A stretch of DNA of 6,858 nucleotides from JAJRAL01 sp050015815 (GCA_050015815.1 JBEKAR010000090.1:1-6858), one strand, 5' to 3'; numbered from the stretch's first letter, positions 1-5,829 are shown. Numbers and translations: made by a program. Notes: generated from the sequence alone by a model not told the origin.

Positions 1-1
1 C

Positions 2-295
2 ATCCGGGGTGTCTCGCTCGAGGCCATCTCGCTCGCGGCGCAAGAAAAGAAGGTAATCCGACTCATCGCAGAGGTTTCACCGACGAGGCTAGAGGTATCG
101 CCTCGCCTGGTTCCGGTCGGACACCCATTAGCGATTGGCGGCACCCTCAACATCTTCCAGGTAATGACCGATCTAGCCGGCGAGGTCACTGTCGCGGGAA
201 GGGGGGCGGGCAAGCTCGAGACCGCCTCGGCGATCATGAGCGATCTGGCAGCCCTCATGAAAGAGGACTGCGCCGCCAGAGGCCACGAGGTTTAA
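2..295 (+). CDS. hom: Homoserine dehydrogenase, C-terminal part (5' end outside window)
   Basis: Reading from base 2 gives 97 codons and a TAA stop. The enzyme reduces aspartate semialdehyde to homoserine with NAD(P)H in the cytoplasm, on the way to threonine, isoleucine and methionine. What is seen is the end of the catalytic domain: an IRGVSLEAI stretch, then LVPVGHPLAIGGTLN, and near the end a GRGAGKLETASAIMSDL segment. These are the usual closing motifs of the family (the GAG..TASA..SDL signature). The protein stops about 20 residues after that signature, so there is no C-terminal ACT regulatory domain, unlike many bacterial homologues. The N-terminal NAD-binding domain lies upstream of the window and cannot be judged. 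The next gene, cimA, lies on the same strand and belongs to the same amino-acid network. The TAA overlaps the TATA box proposed for cimA. Confidence 0.88.
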   Translation: MRGVSLEAISLAAQEKKVIRLIAEVSPTRLEVSPRLVPVGHPLAIGGTLNIFQVMTDLAGEVTVAGRGAGKLETASAIMSDLAALMKEDCAARGHEV

Positions 296-298
296 ATA
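291..298 (+). promoter_or_regulatory. TATA box (TTTAAATA), likely promoter of cimA
   Basis: TTTAAATA is a near-perfect archaeal TATA box in an otherwise GC-rich stretch, and it overlaps the hom stop codon. Archaeal transcription usually starts about 25 bases downstream of the box centre, which predicts a start near 318-322. This would let cimA be transcribed independently of hom, though read-through from hom is also possible. Confidence 0.55.
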
Positions 299-302
299 TC
301 GA

Positions 303-1973
303 GTGTGTTATGCTGTGCCACACCACGGAAGGCATGGCCCATGTCAAATAAATCTGCAAGAAGGGATTTATTTATCGGTCGCTCGAGTTGAGATCTACGA
401 TACGACCCTGAGGGACGGCGCCCAGACCGAAGGTGTGTCTTTCTCCAACGAGGACAAGGTAGACATCCTCAGGCACCTGGATTCGTTCGGCATCGATTTC
501 GTCGAGGGCGGGTATCCCGCGTCGAACCCGAAGGACAAGGCTTTCTTCAAGGCGGCGCAGAAGATCGAGCTCTCGCACACTAAGCTCGTCCCATTCGGCG
601 CGACGAGGAGACCAGGAAAGAGAGCGGCGCAGGACCCGTCGATGAAGGCCCTGCTCGATTCCGGGACCGAGTACGTTTGCACCTTCGGCAAGACGTGGGA
701 CCTCCATGCGAAGATCGCGCTCGGAGTATCGCTCAAAGAGAACCTGGGGATAATCGAGGACACTGTCTCGTTCCTCGCCGGAAAGGGGAAGGAGGTGGTC
801 TTCGACGCGGAGCATTTCTTCGACGGAAGGAAGAACAATCACAATTACGCGATGAGATGCCTGGAGATCGCCGAGGAGGCGGGGGCGAAGTACCTCGTCC
901 TGTGCGACACCAATGGCGGGAATCTGCCGTCGGAGATCGCGGAGGCGGTCGCAGAGGTGAGAAGGGGACACAAGGTGGCGGTGGGCATCCACGCTCACGA
1001 CGACTGCGAGCTCGCCGTGGCCAACACCCTGACCGCGGTCGACTCCGGAGCGGTCATGGTACAAGGCACTATCAACGGCCTGGGCGAGAGGTGCGGAAAC
1101 GCGAACCTCTGCTCGGTCGTCCCTTCGCTGATGCTCAAGATGGGCAGGAAGACGTCGGTCAGCGACCTCTCGGCGCTATCCGGGCTCTCGAACTTCATCG
1201 GCGAGGTCGCGAACATCATGCCCGACACTGGCCAGGCCTATGTCGGTCGGAGCGCGTTCACGCACAAGGCCGGAATGCACGTCAGCGCCGTGCTCAAGGA
1301 CCCGAGGACGTACGAGCACATCGAGCCGAGCCTGGTGGGCAACGAGAGGCGTGTCCTCGTCTCCGAGCTATCCGGCACCTCGAACATCCTGGCGAAGGCG
1401 AGGGAACTGGGGATCGAGGAGGAGAAGGACAAGGGCAGGTCGATCCTGGAGACGCTGAAGCGGATGGAGGCGATGGGCTACCAGTTCGAGGCAGCGGAGG
1501 CGAGCTTCGAGCTCTTGGTACGAAGGCTCAGGGGAGAGAACCACCGGCCCTTCAAGCTCGAAGGCTTCCGCATCTTCGTCGACGTCTCGGGCGACACGAT
1601 GCGGTCGGAGGCGAGCGTTCGAGTGGTCGACCCGAACGGACTAGTGGAGCATACTGCGTCCGACGGCAACGGACCGGTGAACGCCCTGGACAAGGCTTTG
1701 CGCAAGGCGCTCCTCCGCTTCTATCCTGAGATAAAAGAGATCAGGCTCATCGACTACAAGGTGAGGGTGATCGACGCGAAGGCGGCGACCGAGGCGCCGG
1801 TCCGCGTCCTGATCCGCTCGACCGACGGGGAGATGACCTGGACGACGGTCGGGGTCTCGGGCAACATCATAGAGGCGAGCCTGCTCGCGCTCATCGACTC
1901 GATCGAGTACAAGCTGCTGAAGTCGAGGAAGGGCGGCGAGGTCCAGGGAGCGGCGCCAGCGATCGGCAAATAG
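303..1973 (+). CDS. cimA: (R)-citramalate synthase, bacterial-type CimA
   Basis: The enzyme condenses pyruvate with acetyl-CoA to (R)-citramalate, the first step of the threonine-independent route to 2-oxobutyrate and isoleucine. Numbering from GTG 303, the DRE-TIM metallolyase barrel starts at about residue 29 with VEIYDTTLRDGAQTEG (catalytic R37, metal ligand D38). It continues with FVEGGYPASNPKD (67-78), CDTNGG (201-206), GIHAHDD (metal ligands H230, H232), GLGERCGNAN (N266) and FTHKAGMH (319-326). A LeuA-type allosteric/dimerisation domain fills about 405-540. The EGGYPASNPKD block and overall layout fit the citramalate synthase subfamily common in bacteria better than the shorter methanogen CimA or isopropylmalate synthase. 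The start is uncertain. The first 25 or so codons have no family counterpart, no in-frame ATG lies nearby, and GTG 303 and GTG 315 are the only ordinary in-frame start codons; GTG 303 has a weak GAGG 12 bases upstream. The gene ends 2 bp from a convergent neighbour. Confidence 0.88.
   Translation: MCYAVPHHGRHGPCQINLQEGIYLSVARVEIYDTTLRDGAQTEGVSFSNEDKVDILRHLDSFGIDFVEGGYPASNPKDKAFFKAAQKIELSHTKLVPFGATRRPGKRAAQDPSMKALLDSGTEYVCTFGKTWDLHAKIALGVSLKENLGIIEDTVSFLAGKGKEVVFDAEHFFDGRKNNHNYAMRCLEIAEEAGAKYLVLCDTNGGNLPSEIAEAVAEVRRGHKVAVGIHAHDDCELAVANTLTAVDSGAVMVQGTINGLGERCGNANLCSVVPSLMLKMGRKTSVSDLSALSGLSNFIGEVANIMPDTGQAYVGRSAFTHKAGMHVSAVLKDPRTYEHIEPSLVGNERRVLVSELSGTSNILAKARELGIEEEKDKGRSILETLKRMEAMGYQFEAAEASFELLVRRLRGENHRPFKLEGFRIFVDVSGDTMRSEASVRVVDPNGLVEHTASDGNGPVNALDKALRKALLRFYPEIKEIRLIDYKVRVIDAKAATEAPVRVLIRSTDGEMTWTTVGVSGNIIEASLLALIDSIEYKLLKSRKGGEVQGAAPAIGK
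346..373 (+). repeat. 9-bp AT-rich perfect inverted repeat in the cimA leader
   Basis: AAATAAATC (346-354) and GATTTATTT (365-373) are exact reverse complements separated by 10 bases (TGCAAGAAGG). The repeat lies after the predicted transcription start and just before the first conserved CimA residues. It could be an operator for a dimeric repressor, or an RNA hairpin with the purine-rich AAGAAGG in its loop. A 9-bp repeat with a short spacer is not very rare in a window of this size, so its position rather than its length is the argument. Confidence 0.4.
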
Positions 1974-1975
1974 GG

Positions 1976-2476
1976 CTACGCCCGTCGACGGATATGCATC
2001 TCCTCGGTCTGGATCCAGCTCTTGCCGCCGTCGTGCATCTCGTCAGAATGCCAACGGAACGAATCATTGGTGATGTCGGAGAACATCCATCTCTCCGGGA
2101 ATCCCTCGGTGTTCATCGTCTCGAGGACAATGTCGTCGCCGACGTGCCTCCCGACGAATCTCTGGACGAGGCCCTGGCTCGGAGAGATCCAGGTGCTCGA
2201 CCAGGTCTCCGTCTTCGGGTCAAAGAAGCGGACCGTGGTACCGACCGGGACGGGCCTCGGCGGGTCGCCCCGATGCGTCATCCAGACGTCCTGAACAGCC
2301 CTTCCTCCGAGGATCCATCCGAAATGCACCTCGCCGTCCTGCCAGACGACCGTTCCGTCGGCGCGGCGATACCAGGCTTTGACTATGTCCCAATCACCGA
2401 CGAACTGGCCGAAGAGCATCAGTTTCTCTTTGAGCTCCGCATTCGGACCTTCGGCACCGAGCCTTCGATCGTCCAT
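1976..2476 (-). CDS. Calycin/lipocalin-like protein of DUF1579 type, function unknown
   Basis: The product is 166 residues, soluble, with no signal peptide. It opens with a short polar helix and then LFGQFVGDWDI (21-31), the G-x-W start typical of calycin beta-barrels. This is followed by evenly spaced beta-strand segments: GGRAVQDVW (57-65), GTTVRFFDPKTETW (79-92), FVGRHVGDDIVLE (107-119) and RWMFSDITNDSFRW (129-142). The pattern resembles bacterial DUF1579-like small barrel proteins that bind hydrophobic ligands or are uncharacterised, but I cannot assign a ligand. ATG 2476 is supported by GGTGA a few bases upstream (minus strand). The gene is convergent with cimA, with 2 bp between the stop codons, and divergent from the kinase-like gene. 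As the family looks mostly bacterial, acquisition by transfer is possible but not shown. Confidence 0.65.
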   Translation of the reverse strand: MDDRRLGAEGPNAELKEKLMLFGQFVGDWDIVKAWYRRADGTVVWQDGEVHFGWILGGRAVQDVWMTHRGDPPRPVPVGTTVRFFDPKTETWSSTWISPSQGLVQRFVGRHVGDDIVLETMNTEGFPERWMFSDITNDSFRWHSDEMHDGGKSWIQTEEMHIRRRA

Positions 2477-2638
2477 CCCTTCACCTTCCGTTCCTTCCCG
2501 CTGCCCAACTCGACCACCATGTGATCGAGCGATTGGGCCGCCGATTGAAAGGATTTGCCCCGGCGTATGACGGCTCTAGCCGTGCTTCAGCCTAGCGCAG
2601 CTTCAAGAGCGCGGCAAGGCAATCCCCACCTGATCGCG
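2477..2638. promoter_or_regulatory. Divergent intergenic region, promoters not clear
   Basis: This spacer separates the start of the minus-strand calycin-like gene from the plus-strand HprK-like gene. An A/T-richer patch, GATTGAAAGGATTTG, near 2544-2558 is the only stretch that could hold a TATA element for either direction, and it is a poor match. The plus-strand frame stays open back to a TTG at 2555, but those 28 codons read as low-complexity and unlike the protein that follows. Confidence 0.25.
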
Positions 2639-3577
2639 ATGCCCTACTCGGTGAAGCTCATTGGCGTAGAGGAGAAGGAGAGGCTCTACGAACACTACCT
2701 TCCAAGGCTCGTCCACTCCCGCAAGTCGGAGATCTACGGCTGTTGCATCAAGCTCCTGACCGACGATGAGGTGCTAAGGAGGACGTGGGAGGACAACTTC
2801 TACGCCGCCAGCGAGAGCACTAGGTCCCACGGCAGGCTCATCGCCCTTCGCGATCCGGGACAGGAGGACGGAGTGCTCTATGACCCGTACACCCGCACCG
2901 CCTTCTCCTTCAACCTTGAGTACTACGGATGGATCAAGAGCCTGGCCTTGGCGATCGCCGGCGATACGCTCGAGGACGAGCACGAGATCTACTCGGTCCA
3001 CGGGGCGGCGATCGACGTCGGGGGAAGGGGGGTGGCCTTGATCGCTCCCCCGAAGACGGGCAAGACGACGCACTCCTGGGGCCTGTTGCGCATGCCGGAG
3101 GCAAGGCTCATCACCGACGACTGGTTCTTCGTCAGGCTCTCGGAGAAGGGGCACCTCGCGTTCGGCTCGGAGAAGAACTGCTACGTCGACGGGAACATAG
3201 CAGGGATCTGGCCGGAGTATCGCCCATTGGTGGAGAAGGCGAAGTTCGACGACGCCGAGAGGGCCATCCTCAACGTCCGCTGGATCATCGGCAACACCGG
3301 CGTCATCCCGATGACCTCGCTTAGGACGGTGCTGCTCCTGAAGAGGGATGAGACGGACGAGGCGCTCGTCAGCGACCTCACAGTGGACGAGGCGATGGAG
3401 TACCTGGAGAGGAACGACTTCCGCAACCCCCACCAGTTGGTCAGGGACGAGCGCAAGTCCATGTTGAGGCGCCAATTCTTCCGGCAGCTGCTGTCGAAGG
3501 TCGACGTCCACATGGTGAACACAAGGCTCCCGCCGGAACAAACCCAGGAAGAGATCAGGCGCACCATCCTTGCGTAG
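2639..3577 (+). CDS. HPr kinase/PEPCK-like P-loop ATPase, substrate unknown
   Basis: With ATG 2639 the product has 312 residues. The core is VHGAAIDVGGRGVALIAPPKTGKTT split as a VHGAA lead strand (120-124), a GGRGVALIA beta hairpin, and a Walker A loop PPKTGKTT (137-144). An ITDDWFFVR segment (158-166) supplies the paired aspartates (D160, D161) expected at the metal/Walker B position. This order is that of HPr serine kinase/PEP carboxykinase-fold kinases, where the histidine before the P-loop and the DD pair are typical. The first 110 residues look like an alpha/beta domain that I do not recognise, and the C-terminal 80 residues are helical and charged. I prefer ATG 2639 because the conserved-looking protein begins there and a TGATC sequence, complementary to the 16S 3' end, sits just upstream; ATG 2567 and TTG 2555 are alternatives. 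It could phosphorylate a protein or small molecule. It lies 49 bp before the CARF-like gene on the same strand, so it is probably in the same operon. Confidence 0.7.
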   Translation: MPYSVKLIGVEEKERLYEHYLPRLVHSRKSEIYGCCIKLLTDDEVLRRTWEDNFYAASESTRSHGRLIALRDPGQEDGVLYDPYTRTAFSFNLEYYGWIKSLALAIAGDTLEDEHEIYSVHGAAIDVGGRGVALIAPPKTGKTTHSWGLLRMPEARLITDDWFFVRLSEKGHLAFGSEKNCYVDGNIAGIWPEYRPLVEKAKFDDAERAILNVRWIIGNTGVIPMTSLRTVLLLKRDETDEALVSDLTVDEAMEYLERNDFRNPHQLVRDERKSMLRRQFFRQLLSKVDVHMVNTRLPPEQTQEEIRRTILA

Positions 3578-3626
3578 TCGGCAGCCTTTTCTACCGTCTG
3601 GTCGAATTATCTGGCCGAGGGTCGAA

Positions 3627-4127
3627 GTGGGAAACGTACTGATAACGCTCTACGGCAGGAGCACCTGGGGATTGTTCAATTCCGCCTGGGCGGCGATTAT
3701 CGACCACGGTTTCATGCCGGACCGGATCCACGTCCTGACCGCTGGATGCGACTCGAACCAGGCGAAGGTCGCCGAGGCGATGTTGCGTTCTCTCCTGGAG
3801 TCGTACGGCAGAAGGGACGATGTGCAGGAACACATCGTCGACGATGAGGATGTGAGGGCGGTCGCGGACCTTGTGACGAAGATCGCAAAGGATGAGAAGA
3901 GCAGGGGCAACTCGGTCGCCCTGGACGTGACGCCAGGAAAGAAGGCGCTCGTCCTCGGTTCCGTGTTCTCCGGCTTTAACCAGCAACTGTTCGACAAGGT
4001 GTTCTACCTTCACATCGCCTCCCTGAAGAACGCGAACCGGCCATACGTCGAGATACCGCTCTTCCTGCAACATCCTCACGACATCGTCAAGGAGCTGTCT
4101 GAAAGGCCGAAGGAGGCGAAGCAATGA
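3627..4127 (+). CDS. Stand-alone CARF-like Rossmann-fold protein
   Basis: From GTG 3627 the product has 166 residues. It starts with a hydrophobic strand and loop, VLITLYGRSTWGLFNSA (4-20), then a PDRIHVLTAG strand (31-40), a charged helical middle, and SVALDVTPGKKALVLGS (96-112), followed by FDKVFYLHI (122-130) and RPYVEIPLF (138-146). A G-R-S loop after strand 1 and a D-x-T-x-G-x-K motif before a small-residue helix are the ligand-binding signatures of CARF domains, which in type III CRISPR systems sense cyclic oligoadenylates. Here the usual TGGTK is TPGKK, keeping T102, G104 and K106. No effector domain is fused; the chain ends soon after the Rossmann fold. GTG 3627 has GAGG nearby and begins just before strand 1; an in-frame TTG at 3570 would overlap the kinase-like gene and add 19 residues that do not look conserved. 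Its stop overlaps the start of the PIN gene. Ligand binding is inferred. Confidence 0.72.
   Translation: MGNVLITLYGRSTWGLFNSAWAAIIDHGFMPDRIHVLTAGCDSNQAKVAEAMLRSLLESYGRRDDVQEHIVDDEDVRAVADLVTKIAKDEKSRGNSVALDVTPGKKALVLGSVFSGFNQQLFDKVFYLHIASLKNANRPYVEIPLFLQHPHDIVKELSERPKEAKQ
4112..4116 (+). promoter_or_regulatory. Strong Shine-Dalgarno (GGAGG) for the PIN gene
   Basis: AAGGAGGCGA lies inside the last codons of the CARF-like gene, with GGAGG 7 bases from ATG 4124. Together with the ATGA overlap of stop and start it indicates translational coupling and matched production of the two proteins. Confidence 0.7.
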
Positions 4128-5239
4128 TCGAGATGATCGTCCGCAAGGGCTTCCTCACCGCCCTCCTCAATCAGGGGATCCGGACCGAGCGCTCGAGCAT
4201 CGTCATAAACTCACCGTTCCTCGACTTGGACCTGATGGGCGTCAACCTCTCCACCCCCTCGATCGACTGGATTGTGGAAAGGAGCAAATTCGACATCGCA
4301 TACTCGGACGTGCAGACGAAGGTCGCGGACCCGATTCTCAGCCGAGAGATTCCGTCGTACTCCGACCTGAAGGACGCGATGGAGAGCTCGCTGCTCGTAC
4401 CGCCGGAGAACCTCAAGGACCTCGAGGCGGAATTGAGGAAGATCGACACGAGGAGAGCGGGGTCGGCTCTCCACCCCCAGAGGACAATGGTCGCAATAGA
4501 CACCAACCTCGCCTACCATCGCCTGATGAGCCGCTTGCCGCTGGCGAGCGACGCCTGTGGCGTGCCGGAGTTTGACGCCTCGCGCCTGCAGCTGGTCATC
4601 GAAAACCTGATCGAGCTGGAGATCTCCGAGAAGGTGGGGAGGAAGTACCGCGAGACCGACCTCGAGATTCTCAGGAGGGCTTACAAGAGCCCACGCCTGG
4701 TCGGGGCGTTCACGAACTGCCTGATGAAGGACGGCAGGAAGGCGCTCAACGCCCAAACGGAGATGGCGGCGATCCGCGCCCGGTACGCCGTCTGGGACGT
4801 GTCCGGAGGGACCTGGAACGAAGACAAGGAGAAGCGCGACGGCGAGATCATCCGCTCTCTCTCAAACCACGTCAAGGAGGAGAACGTCGGAATGCTCTTC
4901 CTCTCGGCGGACGACAAAACGTCGGCCGCATCTGGTGCTGCCAGACTTCCCACAATCATCATCCGCTACGGGTACGAGCTGCCGCGCACCGTTCCGTACG
5001 ACCCGTGGCTCTTCGTGGAGTTCCTCTACGACCTGGCGATCATGTTCGGAGTGATCGGCATCACCGGCCTCGGCGTCCGGGTCTACGGCGATTGGGCCGG
5101 CAAGCGTGCCGACGACTACCATGCGGAGAAGGTCAGGCTGGAGTTCGAGGACTCGTCACCCCTGGCCGCCGAGCTCGGCAGGCAGAACAACGTCTGCGAG
5201 AGGCTCCGGCGCGAGATTGACTTCGCCGCGATAGAGTAA
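4124..5239 (+). CDS. PIN-domain ribonuclease-like protein, partner of the CARF-like protein
   Basis: The product has 371 residues. A N-terminal region of about 120 residues that I do not recognise precedes a PIN domain. The PIN core shows VAIDTNLAYHRL (D126), QLVIENLIELEI (E160/E164), a KEKRDGEIIRSL helix (D239), and MLFLSADDKT (D263/D264). These are the four acidic positions, in order, that bind Mg2+/Mn2+ in PIN nucleases, so the site looks intact and RNA cleavage is the expected activity. After the last strand there is a hydrophobic stretch (about 295-322) and a tail with DWAGKRADDYHAEKV. The stretch could be a buried helix pair or a weak membrane anchor. At 371 residues it is far longer than toxin-type VapC proteins of about 130, and no antitoxin-like gene is next to it. 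The start overlaps the CARF-like stop (ATGA). I infer that the CARF-like protein senses a ligand and controls this nuclease; that is not shown by sequence alone. Confidence 0.75.
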   Translation: MIEMIVRKGFLTALLNQGIRTERSSIVINSPFLDLDLMGVNLSTPSIDWIVERSKFDIAYSDVQTKVADPILSREIPSYSDLKDAMESSLLVPPENLKDLEAELRKIDTRRAGSALHPQRTMVAIDTNLAYHRLMSRLPLASDACGVPEFDASRLQLVIENLIELEISEKVGRKYRETDLEILRRAYKSPRLVGAFTNCLMKDGRKALNAQTEMAAIRARYAVWDVSGGTWNEDKEKRDGEIIRSLSNHVKEENVGMLFLSADDKTSAASGAARLPTIIIRYGYELPRTVPYDPWLFVEFLYDLAIMFGVIGITGLGVRVYGDWAGKRADDYHAEKVRLEFEDSSPLAAELGRQNNVCERLRREIDFAAIE

Positions 5240-5253
5240 GGTCCTGAGGACCT
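5239..5253 (+). other. Perfect 6-bp hairpin at the end of the PIN gene
   Basis: AGGTCC and GGACCT flank the 3-base loop TGA, beginning on the last base of the PIN stop codon. No T-run follows, so it is not a classic intrinsic terminator of either the bacterial or archaeal kind. It may stabilise or mark the mRNA 3' end. Confidence 0.4.
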
Positions 5254-5532
5254 GCGGTTCGGGGCAATTCGAGAATTGATGTGAGGAGCCCCCGAAAGAA
5301 CTAATGTTTATGGTGGGGAAGTTGGAGAAGGTCCACGGGGGCCCTCGTCCCCGATGAGGTCGGTCATTAGAAAAAGGTTTTGTCCAGCTTGTTTCGGGAA
5401 TCGATAGAAAACCGCAGACACGAGTCTTATGCGAATCAAATCCGGGCTCCTTCATTCCTGCAAGAATCGGGGGGACAAAGACCCTAACGACTGGAAATAG
5501 AAATGTGAAGGGGTTTGGCAATGGAACGACGC
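5240..5532. other. Intergenic region between convergent PIN and DUF5654 genes
   Basis: About 290 bases without a convincing gene. It holds the two short palindromes listed separately, a possible CGGGG/CCCCG stem (5336-5340 with 5349-5353), and a patch of A and T runs (AGAAAAAGGTTTTG, about 5369-5382) that could end transcription from either side. A TTTATGG sequence near 5307 resembles a TATA element but leads into no ORF longer than 17 codons on the plus strand. On the minus strand a T-rich stretch near 5496-5508 lies just past the DUF5654 stop. I recognise no RNA gene here. Confidence 0.4.
5265..5278. repeat. 14-bp perfect palindromic site CAATTC-GA-GAATTG
   Basis: Two exactly complementary 6-base arms surround a 2-base centre, 25 bases beyond the PIN stop codon. 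The shape is that of a binding site for a dimeric DNA-binding protein, but no gene start lies close downstream on the plus strand. Confidence 0.3.
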
Positions 5533-5781
5533 CTACTTCTCCATTTTCGCCTTCATCTTGGCCAGCATGCGACCGATGAGAATCGTAGCTACGACCGCTA
5601 TGACCGTCACCACGATGGCATATATGAACTGACCTATGCCAGGGTCACTGGAGAACGTGTTCTTGATCGCGGTCCCGATGGCGTCGTTCCATGCCAACGC
5701 CGCGATTAGCCCGAAGGCCGCGGTCATCAGTGCTGCTACGGTCTCCAAGACCTGTATGCGGAATGCTTTAGTTTCAGCCAT
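5533..5781 (-). CDS. Small two-helix membrane protein, DUF5654 type
   Basis: The product has 82 residues. A short cytosolic-looking N-terminus leads into a first hydrophobic helix (about 13-32) ending in AAFGLIAALAWNDAI, then a polar loop (about 38-49), a second helix (about 50-72, FIYAIVVTVIAVVATILIG), and a basic C-terminus RMLAKMKAKMEK. The AAFG-x-x-AALAWN-x-AI block followed by a second helix is what I associate with DUF5654, a mainly archaeal family of unknown function. It should sit in the cytoplasmic membrane with both ends probably inside, given the lysines at both ends. ATG 5781 is chosen because AGGAGGG lies at 5787-5793 on this strand; an ATG 4 bases further upstream runs into a stop after three codons. 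It has its own promoter and is the second of two minus-strand genes, without visible functional link to the PIN cluster. Confidence 0.75.
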   Translation of the reverse strand: MAETKAFRIQVLETVAALMTAAFGLIAALAWNDAIGTAIKNTFSSDPGIGQFIYAIVVTVIAVVATILIGRMLAKMKAKMEK

Positions 5782-5792
5782 TCATTCCCTCC

Positions 5793-5829
5793 TATGTCGT
5801 TTACAGATATTCCTTGTTGAAGCGACATA
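5793..5829. repeat. 7-bp inverted repeat around the DUF5654 transcription start
   Basis: TATGTCG (5793-5799) and CGACATA (5823-5829) are exact reverse complements 23 bases apart. One arm covers the TATA-like box and the other abuts the ribosome binding site, so a regulator bound here would block initiation. Arms of this length are common by chance. Confidence 0.25.

Noticed and set aside
336..347. 12-base repeat GGCCCATGTCAA, also at 6482-6493
   Set aside because: About one exact 12-base match is expected by chance in a window of this size, and the two contexts share nothing more.
372..1064. 230-codon open frame on the minus strand inside cimA
   Set aside because: It lies opposite strongly conserved CimA coding sequence, and its product is arginine/leucine-rich with no recognisable domain, as expected for an antisense shadow in GC-rich DNA.
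677..1729. 350-codon plus-strand open frame in another phase of cimA
   Set aside because: The product is almost wholly G, R, E and Q, a frame-shifted reading of GC-rich codons, while the cimA frame carries the family's motifs.
2774..3541. 255-codon minus-strand open frame opposite the HprK-like gene
   Set aside because: No motif, and the plus strand carries the P-loop and DD motif over the same bases.
4124..5239. PIN gene as a VapC toxin of a toxin-antitoxin pair
   Set aside because: The protein is nearly three times the usual VapC length, and the coupled upstream gene is a Rossmann/CARF-like protein rather than a small DNA-binding antitoxin.
5156..5521. 121-codon minus-strand open frame filling most of the 5240-5532 gap
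   Set aside because: It overlaps the end of the PIN gene antisense, has no recognisable domain, and is proline/serine-rich without a clear ribosome binding site. I cannot exclude it fully, but it lacks support.
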